The notes: generated by a model from the sequence alone, not told the origin. Positions 10,401 through 18,117 are shown, counted from the first letter of the stretch. The stretch is 35,695 nt of DNA from Candidatus Zixiibacteriota bacterium (GCA_021159005.1 JAGGSN010000076.1:1-35695); one strand, 5' to 3'. Program-made: numbers and translations.

Positions 10401-10699
10401 CATTTCATGATTTTCCAGGTCATGAAATTAGAAGTAAAGGGTTTTTCATCGGGGATATCCTCGATAAACTCTTGAAAGACTACGTTTACAAAAGCTCTTG
10501 GAAAAGGAAACCGGCAATTAGAAAATATACCGAGTTTTCGGGCAAGCTCTAACGATACCCAGCGCTGCATGCCTTTGCTCTGGACAACAATGGTTTCTTC
10601 AGCCATAGGCGAGTCGAGCGGATTGGAGGCAATCATCTCGCCAAGTTTATCGACGAGAATTTCAAGCTGATTGCTTAGATTGAGCTTTAAACCGGGCAT
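7472..10699 (-). CDS. recC: Exodeoxyribonuclease V subunit gamma (RecC)
   Basis: A 1075-residue protein (E. coli RecC is 1122). It starts with the family's typical N-terminus: a helical segment, then VVQSKGMQRWVSLELARKLG and a FPFPRAFV segment. RecC holds the RecBCD complex together, splits the duplex, and in E. coli recognises Chi through a helicase-like fold without catalytic motifs. I see no Walker A here, as expected. The C-terminal part (from about residue 780, FRTIKIDQLCGFFNNPSRFIL) matches the inactive nuclease-like domain. It is first in recCBD. The ATG has GAGGGA a few bases upstream. No ptrA-like protease gene lies in the operon. Any Chi sequence of this organism cannot be read from this window. 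Confidence 0.92.
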   Translation of the reverse strand: MPGLKLNLSNQLEILVDKLGEMIASNPLDSPMAEETIVVQSKGMQRWVSLELARKLGIFSNCRFPFPRAFVNVVFQEFIEDIPDEKPFTSNFMTWKIMKCLPELLDLPEFKSLKSYLDDDDDGLKLFQLSNRIADTFDQYLIFRPQMILGWAKPNTNHWQAILWRNIVGDKEISHQAAFRELFLKAARGKSHEIKNLPKRISVFGISALPPFYMEIFAELSALIEVNMFLMNPCREYWADIVSDREIDRITKKKQTLKADDLHLEEGNSLLASMGALGREFFSLVNDFDLEEYKHFIDTGRNNMLTAIQSDILNLRGCDKSDKTMIPENDCSIQIHSCHSPMREIEVLYDNLLAMFEADSNLTPTDILVMTPDIELYAPFIQTVFGKSSSAHKKIPFSIADRSFDKENPVIDTFLAILELTGGRYGAAKVLDLLDSPYVYRKFELDMEDIEYIHHWVKHTRICWGIDEHDRKRFGPSAYPENTWQAGIERLLLGYAMTGNDVRMFNDILPYDEIEGNKTSALGKFIEFTNQLFSYIGSLEKPKTLSGWAKILNLLIDKFILTDDDNEREMQVIRQTLNELIEFEKVSGYDNKISLDIIKSYLKSELEKESSAFGFIAGSVTFCAILPMRSIPFKVICIVGLNSDAFPRQVKPISFDLITQNPQPGDRSKRNDDRYLFLEAILSARQNLYLSYIGQSIEDNSVIPPSVVVSELQDYIENNCELPNRNILEHILTKHRLQAFNPEYFRGEGKLFCYSDENCQASRMLTGSRQTPDFFISNGLPEPDDEFRTIKIDQLCGFFNNPSRFILQKRLGIKLEQSGAILEEREPISINYLDKYNIKTELLKKQLAGENLSNTFKVVKARGALPHGVPGECSYNELTADVLSIVNKLDRYPHKDKLDPIDVDIDIDGFNIAGRIDDIYPDSLIQYRAAKVKAKDRLRIWIYHLLLNHLSLENYPCESIYIGSDIGFKYKPAADAESHLRKLLNIYWNGLVKPAVFFPESSFSCAEKLSKGESDGISITNAQKAWENSEYHKGESEDLYFRRCFGTEAPFDDEFMETALAIYQPLLDHQDKVKH

Positions 10700-11004
10700 A
10701 GAATTCCCTCATTCGCAACTTATTGAAGCGGTTATAGATTTGCCGTGATTGCAATTTCCTCAGGGCAGCGGTATTTCCGGCAAATCATATAATATTATGC
10801 CGCTTCTTACGAATATACTCCGCCGGGATAAATCTTTCAATGAAAAACGTTATGAAATTTTGGTTTAGATGCAGGCTAACTGTCTATTTAGATCTATACT
10901 AAATTGCTCAAACATCTTAAATATTGCTTGTAAACTCATAATTTATATCCTAACTTAAATCATAGGATGCTGAAATCAATATTTAATTTTAAAGGAGGTA
11001 AGAA
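10700..11004. other. Divergent intergenic region between recC and hflK
   Basis: These ~305 AT-rich bases separate the leftward recCBD operon from the rightward hflKC operon, so they should carry both promoters. I found no promoter boxes good enough to report and no repeat of the families seen elsewhere in the window. The last bases hold the hflK ribosome binding site. Confidence 0.6.
10991..10999 (+). promoter_or_regulatory. Strong Shine-Dalgarno deciding a TTG start for hflK
   Basis: AAAGGAGGT ends five bases before a TTG at 11005. No ATG fits the N-terminus of the product at similar spacing, so this near-perfect Shine-Dalgarno supports TTG initiation. Confidence 0.75.
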
Positions 11005-12006
11005 TTGGATTTTGAAAGCGATAGCGTTGAGGATTATCTGAAGCGTATTCCTCGACAGAAAATGAGGAAACCTATCCTTCTGGCGATAGGGGCAATTATA
11101 GTTATTGCCTTGCTCGCATCAACTTTTTATTCGGTGGGCACCGAATCGGTAGGATTAATTCAGCAGTTCGGCAAGTATAACAGAACAACGAAGCCCGGCT
11201 TGCATATGAAACTGCCGTTCGGTATCGAGAAAGTAACAAAAGTGCCGGTAACCCGAATACTAAGCCAGGAATTTGGTTTTAGAACCGCCAAACCCGGGGT
11301 TAGAACAGTCCGCAGCGGGCGTTCATTATTGAACGAATCTCTTATGTTAACCGGCGATCTTAATGTTGTCGTGGTTGATTGGATCGTCCAGTATAAGATA
11401 AAAGACCCGAAAGCGTATCTCTTTAATGTGCATCATGTTGAGGAAACTATTCGGGATATTTCAGAAGCTGCCATGCGTCAGATTGTTGGAGATAGAAGCG
11501 TGGACGGCGTCTTAACTATTGAACGTATCCAGGTGGGCGAAGATGCCGCTTTGGAGATGCAGAAGATACTGGATAGCTACGAGGCAGGCATTCAGATTGT
11601 AACGGTTAAGCTTCAGGATGTAACGCCTCCGGATGAGGTAAAACCGGCGTTTAACTCTGTAAATGAAGCCAAACAGGAAAAAGAGCAGATGATAAATGAA
11701 GCCATGAAGGAATACAATACTATCATCCCTAAAGCCCGCGGCGATGCTGAAAGAACTATCAAGGAAGCGGAGGGATACGCTATTGATAGAGTCAACAAAG
11801 CCGAGGGAGATGCCGCCAGATTTCTTTCTTTATGGAAGCAGTACGCTAAAGCTAAGAATGTAACGCGAAAACGAATTTACATGGAGACGATGGCCAAGAT
11901 ACTTCCCAAAATAAAACAGAAATATATTATTGATGAAGACGAGAACGGCATACTCAGGCTTTTACCATTAGGGCAATCTGATTTAACAGGAAAGGGAGGT
12001 AAATAA
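11005..12006 (+). CDS. hflK: HflK, band-7/SPFH membrane protein
   Basis: 333 residues. After a ~20-residue cytoplasmic N-terminus there is one membrane helix (about 24-43, ILLAIGAIIVIALLASTFYS). An SPFH/band-7 domain follows, with the motif VGLIQQFGKYNRTTKPGLHM. The EFGFRT segment at about residue 91 is characteristic of HflK rather than HflC. A charged helical region (about 205-280, EAKQEKEQMINEAMKEY...) fits the long coiled coil of the family. HflK and HflC form a large membrane cage that surrounds and modulates the FtsH protease. The gene starts at TTG behind a strong Shine-Dalgarno. Its TAA stop overlaps the hflC ATG by one base (TAATG), so the two are translationally coupled. Confidence 0.92.
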   Translation: MDFESDSVEDYLKRIPRQKMRKPILLAIGAIIVIALLASTFYSVGTESVGLIQQFGKYNRTTKPGLHMKLPFGIEKVTKVPVTRILSQEFGFRTAKPGVRTVRSGRSLLNESLMLTGDLNVVVVDWIVQYKIKDPKAYLFNVHHVEETIRDISEAAMRQIVGDRSVDGVLTIERIQVGEDAALEMQKILDSYEAGIQIVTVKLQDVTPPDEVKPAFNSVNEAKQEKEQMINEAMKEYNTIIPKARGDAERTIKEAEGYAIDRVNKAEGDAARFLSLWKQYAKAKNVTRKRIYMETMAKILPKIKQKYIIDEDENGILRLLPLGQSDLTGKGGK

Positions 12007-12932
12007 TGCCGAACTTTAAATTGATTATCACAGGAGGCCTGATATTATTAGTCCTTATAATTATTTCAGGCGTGTTTTATACGGTAGACCAGCGCGAGCA
12101 GGTTGTAATTACCCAATTCGGCAATCCGGTGCGCGTGGTTAAAAAGCCGGGACTGCATATGAAAACTCCGTTAATACAACAGGTAAACTCTTTTGAAAAA
12201 CGGCTTCTGGAATGGGATGGTCGGGCAACCCAGATTCCTACTAAGGATAAAAAATTCATCTTAGTAGATACTTATGCAAGATGGCGGATTATCGACCCGC
12301 TGAAGTTTTATCAATCGGTTGGTGATGAGTATAGAGCGCAGACCAGATTGGATAATGTAATTGATGCGGCGGTTCGCGATTATATAACCGAGAATCTTCT
12401 CATTGAAGCGGTAAGAAATTCTAATCAGCCATTAGTGCAATCTGAAGGCGAAGAAATTGAGCGTGAGATACTAAATATTGAAATGGGTAGAGAAAAACTT
12501 ACCCGCGATATCCTTCTGAAAGCATCTGAGATGACGCCCCAATATGGAATTGAGCTTGTTGATGTCAGGATTAAGCATATTAATTATGTCCAGAGCGTCC
12601 GGGAGAAAGTATTTTCAAGAATGATTGCCGAACGCGAACGAATTGCGGAACAATACCGCTCGGAGGGACAGGGCGAACGCTCGAGGATACTCGGAGACAA
12701 GGAACTAGACCTCCTTCAGATTACATCAGCAGCATACAAAACAGCGGAAGAAATCAAGGGCAGGGCTGATGGTAAATCGACGAAAATTTACGCCGATGCA
12801 TATAGAAAGGATACCGAATTCTATGCATTTTTGAAAGCCATGGATACATACCCCCAATCAATTGATGAGGATACCTGGCTGATATTAACAACCGATTCGG
12901 ATTATTTTCGCTATTTGAAAAGTACGCGATGA
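12006..12932 (+). CDS. hflC: HflC, band-7/SPFH membrane protein
   Basis: 308 residues. A membrane helix near the N-terminus (about 6-24, LIITGGLILLVLIIISGVFY) is followed by a band-7 domain with VDQREQVVITQFGNPVRVV and KKPGLHMKTP. The later YARWRIIDPLKFYQSV and the helical IAERERIAEQYRSEGQGERSR segment are typical of HflC. It partners with HflK in regulating FtsH. AAAGGGAGGT lies just upstream of the ATG, inside the end of hflK. The C-terminus (DTWLILTTDSDYFRYLKS) is also typical, and length is normal for the family. Confidence 0.93.
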   Translation: MPNFKLIITGGLILLVLIIISGVFYTVDQREQVVITQFGNPVRVVKKPGLHMKTPLIQQVNSFEKRLLEWDGRATQIPTKDKKFILVDTYARWRIIDPLKFYQSVGDEYRAQTRLDNVIDAAVRDYITENLLIEAVRNSNQPLVQSEGEEIEREILNIEMGREKLTRDILLKASEMTPQYGIELVDVRIKHINYVQSVREKVFSRMIAERERIAEQYRSEGQGERSRILGDKELDLLQITSAAYKTAEEIKGRADGKSTKIYADAYRKDTEFYAFLKAMDTYPQSIDEDTWLILTTDSDYFRYLKSTR

Positions 12933-13073
12933 GGTTTTTAGCTTTCGTGAATGAGTAAGCTGTCGGGGTGCCCGGCTTAGGCGGATATGCCCTTTTGTTG
13001 CCAGGCAGCGCTTGGTAACAAGAGGGGTTTGTTTGATTTAATTGCCAAATACTGTTTGGCAGATAATGGACGT

Positions 13074-14318
13074 ATGCTGCATGCGCATACGTATTATGAT
13101 TCGATGTTGCGGCTTTTTCATTATATAAAGCTAATCGGGGCAGTATTTCTCGTTGCATATCCTTTGGCGAATTCAAATATTAATGCCGAATCATTGCCCG
13201 ACTGCCAAGCTCAAATGAGTCCGGCTCTCGATTATAGCGGCTTTGAACATAACTGCAGATTATGGGCTGTCATATCAGACAGTATAACAGACAGCGTAAT
13301 TTACAATCAGCTTATCGCCTATCCAAGATCGCTGAAAAATCTTTCGATGAATATCAATATTGATGGCTGGGGCATCGCTTATTATCCCTGTTTTGGAGAT
13401 TCATTATATATTGATAGAGGAGCTATGCGAGCATTTGATGATCCTAATTATGACTTTACGGTTGCTCGCATCGATTCCCTGAAGCCAAATATTATCCTGG
13501 CGCATATAAGGAATTGCACTTCCGGCTGCTGCTGTCATGGCTGTGAATCTATTCCTAACCCGCATCCTTTCCGAAGATGTAAAAACAACAGAAATTGGGT
13601 ATTCGCGCATAACGGTCGTGTCGATGAAGCTTTACTATATGATTTAATTGGCGATGAATACCTTGATGAAAACCCTCTTAACGGTTCCGATATACCCGAG
13701 TGCGACCCTGCCGATTCATCGCTGGTAATTGATTCCGAGTTGTATTTTTTATATCTTCTCAAACGCATAGAGAATAATGACTGGAATGCCGCATCCGGAA
13801 TTATTAATGCGCTAACTGATTTAGTCTATACTACAGCAGGCGGATATTATAATTTTATTTTAAGCGATGGTTATACTATCTGGGCATATCATAAAGGCAA
13901 CCTATTATACTATTTTTATGATAATGAAAACAATTTCTGCGCCGCTGCTTCAATATATCCCTCCGGCGAACAGGAACAGTGGCAGGAAGTTAGTAATTAC
14001 GGTTTGGTGGTTTTGACCGCCGATGAAGAGCCGGTATTGATTAACCCGCATTATGTTCCGGGCGATATTAATGGCGATAAAAGATTATTAGGCAGCGATA
14101 TTACCTATGGCGTGCGTTATTTTAACGGTACCGGAACTCCCCCTCCTGATAGCTGCCATAACGATTCAACCGGTACCTGGCTATATGCGGCTGGCGATGC
14201 TAATGGCAATTGCGAATTTATAGGGTCTGATATAATTTATCTCGCAAGATATTTCCTAAGTAATAATCCGCCGCCATGCTGGTGTCCGCAAACGCCGCTT
14301 TATAATGAAGCATATTAA
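13074..14318 (+). CDS. Exported class II glutamine amidotransferase-like protein with dockerin-like repeats
   Basis: About 414 residues from this ATG; in-frame ATGs at 12987 and 13104 are alternatives. The segment from 13104 reads as a signal peptide (MLRLFHYIKLIGAVFLVAYP..., possible cleavage after NINA). The central domain has the landmarks of the YafJ/EgtC-like class II amidotransferase (Ntn hydrolase) family. These are CRLWAV with the would-be nucleophile Cys at codon 13254, NIDGWGIAYY, ILAHIRNCTSG, HPF...WVFAHNGRV and IDSELYFLYLL. The last ~90 residues hold two dockerin-like calcium-binding repeats (GDINGDKRLLGSDITYGVRYF and GDANGNCEFIGSDIIYLARYF). Normally the nucleophile Cys is residue 2 and is exposed by methionine removal. 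Here it lies ~23 residues beyond the predicted signal cleavage site, so a further processing step would be needed. Substrate unknown. It follows hflC by ~140 bases and is probably not functionally linked to it. Confidence 0.75.
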   Translation: MLHAHTYYDSMLRLFHYIKLIGAVFLVAYPLANSNINAESLPDCQAQMSPALDYSGFEHNCRLWAVISDSITDSVIYNQLIAYPRSLKNLSMNINIDGWGIAYYPCFGDSLYIDRGAMRAFDDPNYDFTVARIDSLKPNIILAHIRNCTSGCCCHGCESIPNPHPFRRCKNNRNWVFAHNGRVDEALLYDLIGDEYLDENPLNGSDIPECDPADSSLVIDSELYFLYLLKRIENNDWNAASGIINALTDLVYTTAGGYYNFILSDGYTIWAYHKGNLLYYFYDNENNFCAAASIYPSGEQEQWQEVSNYGLVVLTADEEPVLINPHYVPGDINGDKRLLGSDITYGVRYFNGTGTPPPDSCHNDSTGTWLYAAGDANGNCEFIGSDIIYLARYFLSNNPPPCWCPQTPLYNEAY

Positions 14319-14332
14319 TCAAGCAATTTATC

Positions 14333-15073
14333 TTAGATAGATTTTGTCGAGATGCTTGTAAATAAAAATTCGCTTAAACCCGAAATTCCTTTGAGTTTAC
14401 CTTTTCTTGAATCTGATTTCAAATCATTTGCTCGGCAGTCTTTATAGTTTTCCCATTCCTCATAAGTGATTTTAAACCCGTAATGGGATAGAAACCGGCG
14501 TATTTTGGGGATAGTAAATGTATGAGGATGACCTTTATCGATTCGTAATCTCGATACAATTTCATGCAGCGTCGCTCCCCATAATGGGTGAAGATTTACG
14601 GTTAGATATAATATTGAATTGGGTTTTAGCAAACGGCTCATCTCTTTCATAACGCCGTCGGCATTTTGAACATGATCGATAACATTTTCAATAATTATAA
14701 GGTCGAAATAAGCGTTTTCGAATGGCAAGTTCTCGCCCTTTTCGTTCTTATAGACAACATCCTTGCCGCGAAGTTTAACCAACTCGGGTTTAGAGGCATA
14801 GAAATCGCATAACGGATCAATCGCATATTTTTCTGCCGCCCCAAAAAAGGCCGTAATGCCAACTGGCCCGCTGCCTATTTCAAGAACTTTAGCTGTTTTA
14901 AACGATGGCGTGTTTTCAGGGATAGCTTTTGCTATTAATTTTAATAAATTATCAGCCCGCCATTTATACCATGATAATTGACCGGAATCCCCTTTGCCAA
15001 TTTTTTTGGAGGCGGATTCCCAGAAAGATTTTTCATATGATTGAGCTTGATTCCATCGAGATTCTGTTGCCAT
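14333..15073 (-). CDS. SAM-dependent class I methyltransferase
   Basis: 246 residues. A Rossmann-fold methyltransferase domain shows motif I VLEIGSGPVGITAFFG, an acidic motif II region (YAIDPLCDFY), and the family's post-motif FDLIIIENVIDHVQNADGVMKEMSRLLKPN (Methyltransf_11/25 type). The following LYLTVNLHPLWG and the HPHTFTIPKIRRFL segment suggest a small-molecule or lipid/saccharide methylase, but the substrate cannot be told from sequence. AGGATAAG precedes the ATG. It stands apart from the next minus-strand gene by ~110 bases and converges with the upstream exported protein gene, leaving only ~14 bases between the two stops. Confidence 0.8.
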   Translation of the reverse strand: MATESRWNQAQSYEKSFWESASKKIGKGDSGQLSWYKWRADNLLKLIAKAIPENTPSFKTAKVLEIGSGPVGITAFFGAAEKYAIDPLCDFYASKPELVKLRGKDVVYKNEKGENLPFENAYFDLIIIENVIDHVQNADGVMKEMSRLLKPNSILYLTVNLHPLWGATLHEIVSRLRIDKGHPHTFTIPKIRRFLSHYGFKITYEEWENYKDCRANDLKSDSRKGKLKGISGLSEFLFTSISTKSI

Positions 15074-15180
15074 AACTTATCCTATTTTAATTAATTATAT
15101 GTTCTCCTAATATCTTCGTCAACTATATTCTACAATTAAGTTATTTAATTATAATTCAGCAAGCCCTAATTACACGGCTT

Positions 15181-16173
15181 TCATTTAAGCATAATATCAT
15201 CAATATAAAAACTGAATGTATCGGGAGGGTTGTGAGCAAATAGTAAAACTGCCGCGATTGCTGTCATATCCATTTCACGGTTGACCAAACCCTGCCGGAT
15301 TTCCTCAATAGAAATATCAATTTGATTAAAACCGGGCAAAACAGTAAATGAATAGTTGAATCTATCTTCCCAGGTCTGATTGTAATGTAAATCATCGATT
15401 CGAATATGCAAAGCAATAGGTTTCTCTAATTCAGAATATATGGAAAAGCAGAAAGTGCCGTATGCTGTCCAATCGGGATATGGTTCTTTGATATTTAAGC
15501 CGGGATATTCTGCCGGCAGGAAAGTCAGCCTGCCTGCCTGTTCACCTTTAATGTTTTGCCATCCCTCAGGCAGGGCAGTTATTTCTAATTTGGCATCCTG
15601 AGGTTCTAAAAACTTATTTTCCAGAATCGATTCAAAGCCGCATATAATTGGAAAATTCCAATTTCTATATAGATATGCGCTCCCCCAGATTGCGGCGGGC
15701 AAAATCGAAAAGATAATAAGCATTAACAAGCCTGCGGCTAAAATAATCATAAATTTCTTATTCCTGTCCTTAAATAAACCGGCCATTTTACCATCGCAGA
15801 TTAAATAAGCGCCAAGAAATATAATTGCTCCGATTATATCGCGAACAACATCCCAGATATCGGCATCACGCGGACCTGATATTTGAAGATATTCGAGCAT
15901 CACTCCCAACATAATCGTAATGCAAAAGGCAAAAATATAATGCAAATACCGCTTCTGTATTTTCGTCCGCAAAATTATAAATGAAAGATTGAGAATAAGC
16001 ACAGACATTATTCCAAAAAGCGGTATATGCCCCCAATTATGGATTTCTCTCCAAAAGAAAGTATTCATCGGCAGATTGAATTTTAATAGAATAAGTATAA
16101 TTGCGGCAATCGCAAAAAATATTAGTATTATTGGCAGGCTTTTTTTCATGGTTGTTTTCGTAGATTTACTCAT
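15181..16173 (-). CDS. VanZ-like membrane protein with extracytoplasmic C-terminal domain
   Basis: About 330 residues. The first ~130 form a VanZ-like membrane domain with several helices. Its hallmark is EYLQISGPRDADIWDVVRDIIGA, matching the family pattern E-x-x-Q-...-R-...-D-x-x-x-N/D-x-x-G. A further membrane helix (about 142-160) leads to a ~165-residue soluble part (from about FPIICGFESILENKFLE) rich in beta strands. It ends in FYIDDIMLK, reminiscent of carbohydrate-binding or CIA30-like beta-sandwich domains. VanZ proteins are linked to resistance to glycopeptides in some bacteria, but the role of most is unknown. The ATG at 16173 is preferred over TTG at 16176. It overlaps the end of the arfB-like gene by 8 bases, so the two are probably co-translated. 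Confidence 0.75.
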   Translation of the reverse strand: MSKSTKTTMKKSLPIILIFFAIAAIILILLKFNLPMNTFFWREIHNWGHIPLFGIMSVLILNLSFIILRTKIQKRYLHYIFAFCITIMLGVMLEYLQISGPRDADIWDVVRDIIGAIIFLGAYLICDGKMAGLFKDRNKKFMIILAAGLLMLIIFSILPAAIWGSAYLYRNWNFPIICGFESILENKFLEPQDAKLEITALPEGWQNIKGEQAGRLTFLPAEYPGLNIKEPYPDWTAYGTFCFSIYSELEKPIALHIRIDDLHYNQTWEDRFNYSFTVLPGFNQIDISIEEIRQGLVNREMDMTAIAAVLLFAHNPPDTFSFYIDDIMLK

Positions 16174-16591
16174 CAAATAGCGCTTTTTTCGAGCGTTCTT
16201 GTTTTAATCTGCTGCGATGTTTTTTCTCATCGAGACGATGTTTGATTGCCGTTTTCGGTATTGTCGTTTTTTTGCGGGGAGGTTTTTCCCTAAGCGCATT
16301 ACTGAGCAATTCTATAAAACGTTTAATCGCTTCCTCACGGTTAGCGCTCTGGCTTCGATGTTTCTGAGACACAACTCTCAATATCCCTTTGTTATTAATC
16401 CGGGTTTTCAGCTTTTTAGAGATAAGTTTCTTTTGATATTCCGATAGACCAGGCGAATTGAAAACATCAAACAGCAAAGCCGCCTTGCTGTTGACTTTGT
16501 TAACATTCTGCCCGCCCGGTTTGCCGCATCGGGAAAATATGAAGATTAGTTCATCCTCCGCAAGAGCAATATTTTTTAATATATCTATCAT
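16166..16591 (-). CDS. arfB: ArfB-type peptidyl-tRNA hydrolase (ribosome rescue)
   Basis: 141 residues, the length of ArfB/YaeJ. The family releases nascent chains from ribosomes stalled without a stop codon: the GGQ domain enters the peptidyl-transferase centre and a basic tail reads the empty mRNA channel. The catalytic motif PGGQNVNKVNSKAAL is at about 25-39 (GGQ at 26-28). The C-terminal tail (RPRKK... through HRSRLKQERSKKALFDE) is strongly basic, as required. Class I release factors are excluded by the short length and the lack of a codon-recognition domain. It is the first gene of a small minus-strand unit with the VanZ-like gene. Confidence 0.9.
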   Translation of the reverse strand: MIDILKNIALAEDELIFIFSRCGKPGGQNVNKVNSKAALLFDVFNSPGLSEYQKKLISKKLKTRINNKGILRVVSQKHRSQSANREEAIKRFIELLSNALREKPPRKKTTIPKTAIKHRLDEKKHRSRLKQERSKKALFDE

Positions 16592-16815
16592 CGCTATTTG
16601 TGAATTAACTGATTATAATATCGGAAACAAGTTTAAAATATACCGGGAATTTACCCATTTTTTCAAAGACTAAGGCATCCACTCGCCACAGCTGGTTAGA
16701 CTGTTGATAAAAGGCTAAATGTCGATGTTTGCCGGAGTTGCTCAACATCTTGCTGCTCTATGGGTCGTGAATCAAGCAGGTTTCACTTGTCGAATATTGT
16801 TTAAAGAACTCTATG

Positions 16816-16835
16816 AAAAAGGCCGGACAGTAGTG
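16816..16835 (+). repeat. Dispersed repeat word, copy 2
   Basis: AAAAAGGCCGGACAGTAGTG, matching 185-203 over 19 bases in the same orientation and 35494-35512 in reverse. Weaker similarity to the first copy extends ~40 bases upstream (TTTCACTTGTCGAATATTG against CTTCATTTCTTGTGTATTA). Confidence 0.8.
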
Positions 16836-16879
16836 TATTGGGAATATTTCAAAAAAAATGCCGCAATAAATAAAATTAT

Positions 16880-16907
16880 TTGCTATAAAGTATTATTAAT
16901 GTATATT
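16880..16907 (+). promoter_or_regulatory. Candidate promoter of the pgs operon
   Basis: TTGCTA (16880-16885) and TATATT (16902-16907) are separated by 16 bases and lie ~40 bases before the preferred pgsB ATG. Matches to sigma-70 consensus are 4/6 and 5/6. In such AT-rich DNA this could occur by chance. Confidence 0.3.
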
Positions 16908-16944
16908 ACTATTGAGGAAGAGAGGAGCCGGAAAGAGATTTTAT

Positions 16945-18117
16945 ATGTGGCTCGTTTTTTTGTTAGTATTGGTTCTTTCAGCTTACGGCTTCTATGAATA
17001 TAGTCGTCATAGCAATAATATAAATCAAATATCAAATCGCATTCACATTAATGGTACGCGCGGTAAATCATCGGTAACCCGATTAGTTGGCGGCGGTTTA
17101 AAGGGCGGCGGCAAGCAGGTTTTCATAAAAACTACCGGCACCAGCCCCCGTATTATTGATGTTGACGGCAAAGAGTACCCAATTAGACGTGTTGGCTCCG
17201 CCAATATTATAGAACAGCTTAAAATTGCTCGACAGGCAGTTGCCGATAAGGCAGAGTATTTTGTTGTCGAGTGCATGGCGCTATTTCCCGGTCTTCAGTA
17301 TATAACCGAACACCAGATGATTCGATCTCAGGTTGGAGCTATTACCAATATCAGGGAAGACCATCTCGATGTTATGGGACCTCGGATTGAGGATGTCGCT
17401 CAGGCGATTTGCAATACTATCCCCCGAAATGGAATGCTGTTTACAACGGAAAACAGATTTATTGAAACCATAAATAAACGCGCCTCGGTTCTTAATACGG
17501 AAGTTATTTCGGTAGATCCGGAAACAGTAACGGTGGACGATTTAGCAGGTTTCTCTTATCTTGAACATAAAGACAATGTAGCCTTAGCGCTGGCGATTTG
17601 CGAACATTATAATATCGACAGACAATCCGCTCTCAAGGGGATGCATCAAATCAAACCAGACTCCGGAGCTATGCACAAATACTCTATAAATATTCACGGC
17701 AAGACAATTGAATTTGTCAACGCTTTTGCCGCCAACGATCCCGATAGCTATCGCGCTATCTGGAAGATGTTTGAATTCCACAAAGGCAATAAGAATCAAT
17801 TTATAGTTCTTGTAAATTCACGTCAGGATAGAATTCAGCGAGCCGAACAGCTTGGCGAGTTCATAGCCCGAGAGGTGGAAGCGGATTACTTTGTAGTATC
17901 CGGAGAATATACATACCCATTGGTGCAAAAAGCCATAAAGAGCGGTTTGTCTCCTGAGATTATTAAAGATATGGGAGGACAATCGGCTGATAAGGTATTT
18001 AATTATATATGCGATTTTACTGATAAATCATCACTGGTTGTTGGAATTGGAAATATTGTGGGGCTGGGTGATGAGATAGTGAAGTATTTTATTAATAAAG
18101 GGAGGATAGTTGCCTGA
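16945..18117 (+). CDS. pgsB: Poly-gamma-glutamate synthase PgsB/CapB
   Basis: 390 residues from this ATG, matching the Bacillus PgsB start (MWLL...) and length (~393). An in-frame TTG at 16912 would add 11 residues and is less likely; GGAAAGAGA lies ~7 bases before the ATG. An N-terminal membrane helix (2-17) precedes a Mur-ligase-like ATP-dependent amide ligase domain with P-loop NGTRGKSS (36-43). Other family landmarks are the ECMAL segment, ITNIREDHLDVMGP, AFAANDPDS, LVNSRQDRIQRAEQ and the C-terminal GIGNIVGLGDEIV. PgsB, with PgsC, polymerises glutamate through its gamma-carboxyl group at the membrane. It is the first gene of a five-gene operon and its end overlaps pgsC by 8 bases. Confidence 0.93.
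   Translation: MWLVFLLVLVLSAYGFYEYSRHSNNINQISNRIHINGTRGKSSVTRLVGGGLKGGGKQVFIKTTGTSPRIIDVDGKEYPIRRVGSANIIEQLKIARQAVADKAEYFVVECMALFPGLQYITEHQMIRSQVGAITNIREDHLDVMGPRIEDVAQAICNTIPRNGMLFTTENRFIETINKRASVLNTEVISVDPETVTVDDLAGFSYLEHKDNVALALAICEHYNIDRQSALKGMHQIKPDSGAMHKYSINIHGKTIEFVNAFAANDPDSYRAIWKMFEFHKGNKNQFIVLVNSRQDRIQRAEQLGEFIAREVEADYFVVSGEYTYPLVQKAIKSGLSPEIIKDMGGQSADKVFNYICDFTDKSSLVVGIGNIVGLGDEIVKYFINKGRIVA

Larger units (their letters stand above)
16592..16944. other. Divergent intergenic region before the pgs operon
   Basis: No gene is supported. It separates the leftward arfB unit from the rightward pgs operon and holds copy 2 of the AAAAGGCCGGACAGTAGTG element (16816-16835). The last ~100 bases are AT-rich and include a candidate promoter (16880-16907). 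An open frame through 16719-16997 spans the repeat element and has no family resemblance. Confidence 0.6.

Noticed and set aside
7472-10699. AddB rather than RecC
   Set aside because: The N-terminal SKGMQRWVSLELARKLG pattern, the lack of a Walker A and of the AddB four-cysteine cluster, and the neighbouring recD gene all fit RecC.
12754-13176. Minus-strand open frame over the hflC end and following gap
   Set aside because: It overlaps hflC, whose reading is certain. The peptide looks non-biological and there is no ribosome binding site.
16719-16997. Open frame starting MSMFAGVAQHLAALWVV upstream of pgsB
   Set aside because: It spans a dispersed repeat, overlaps the start of pgsB in another frame and resembles no family.
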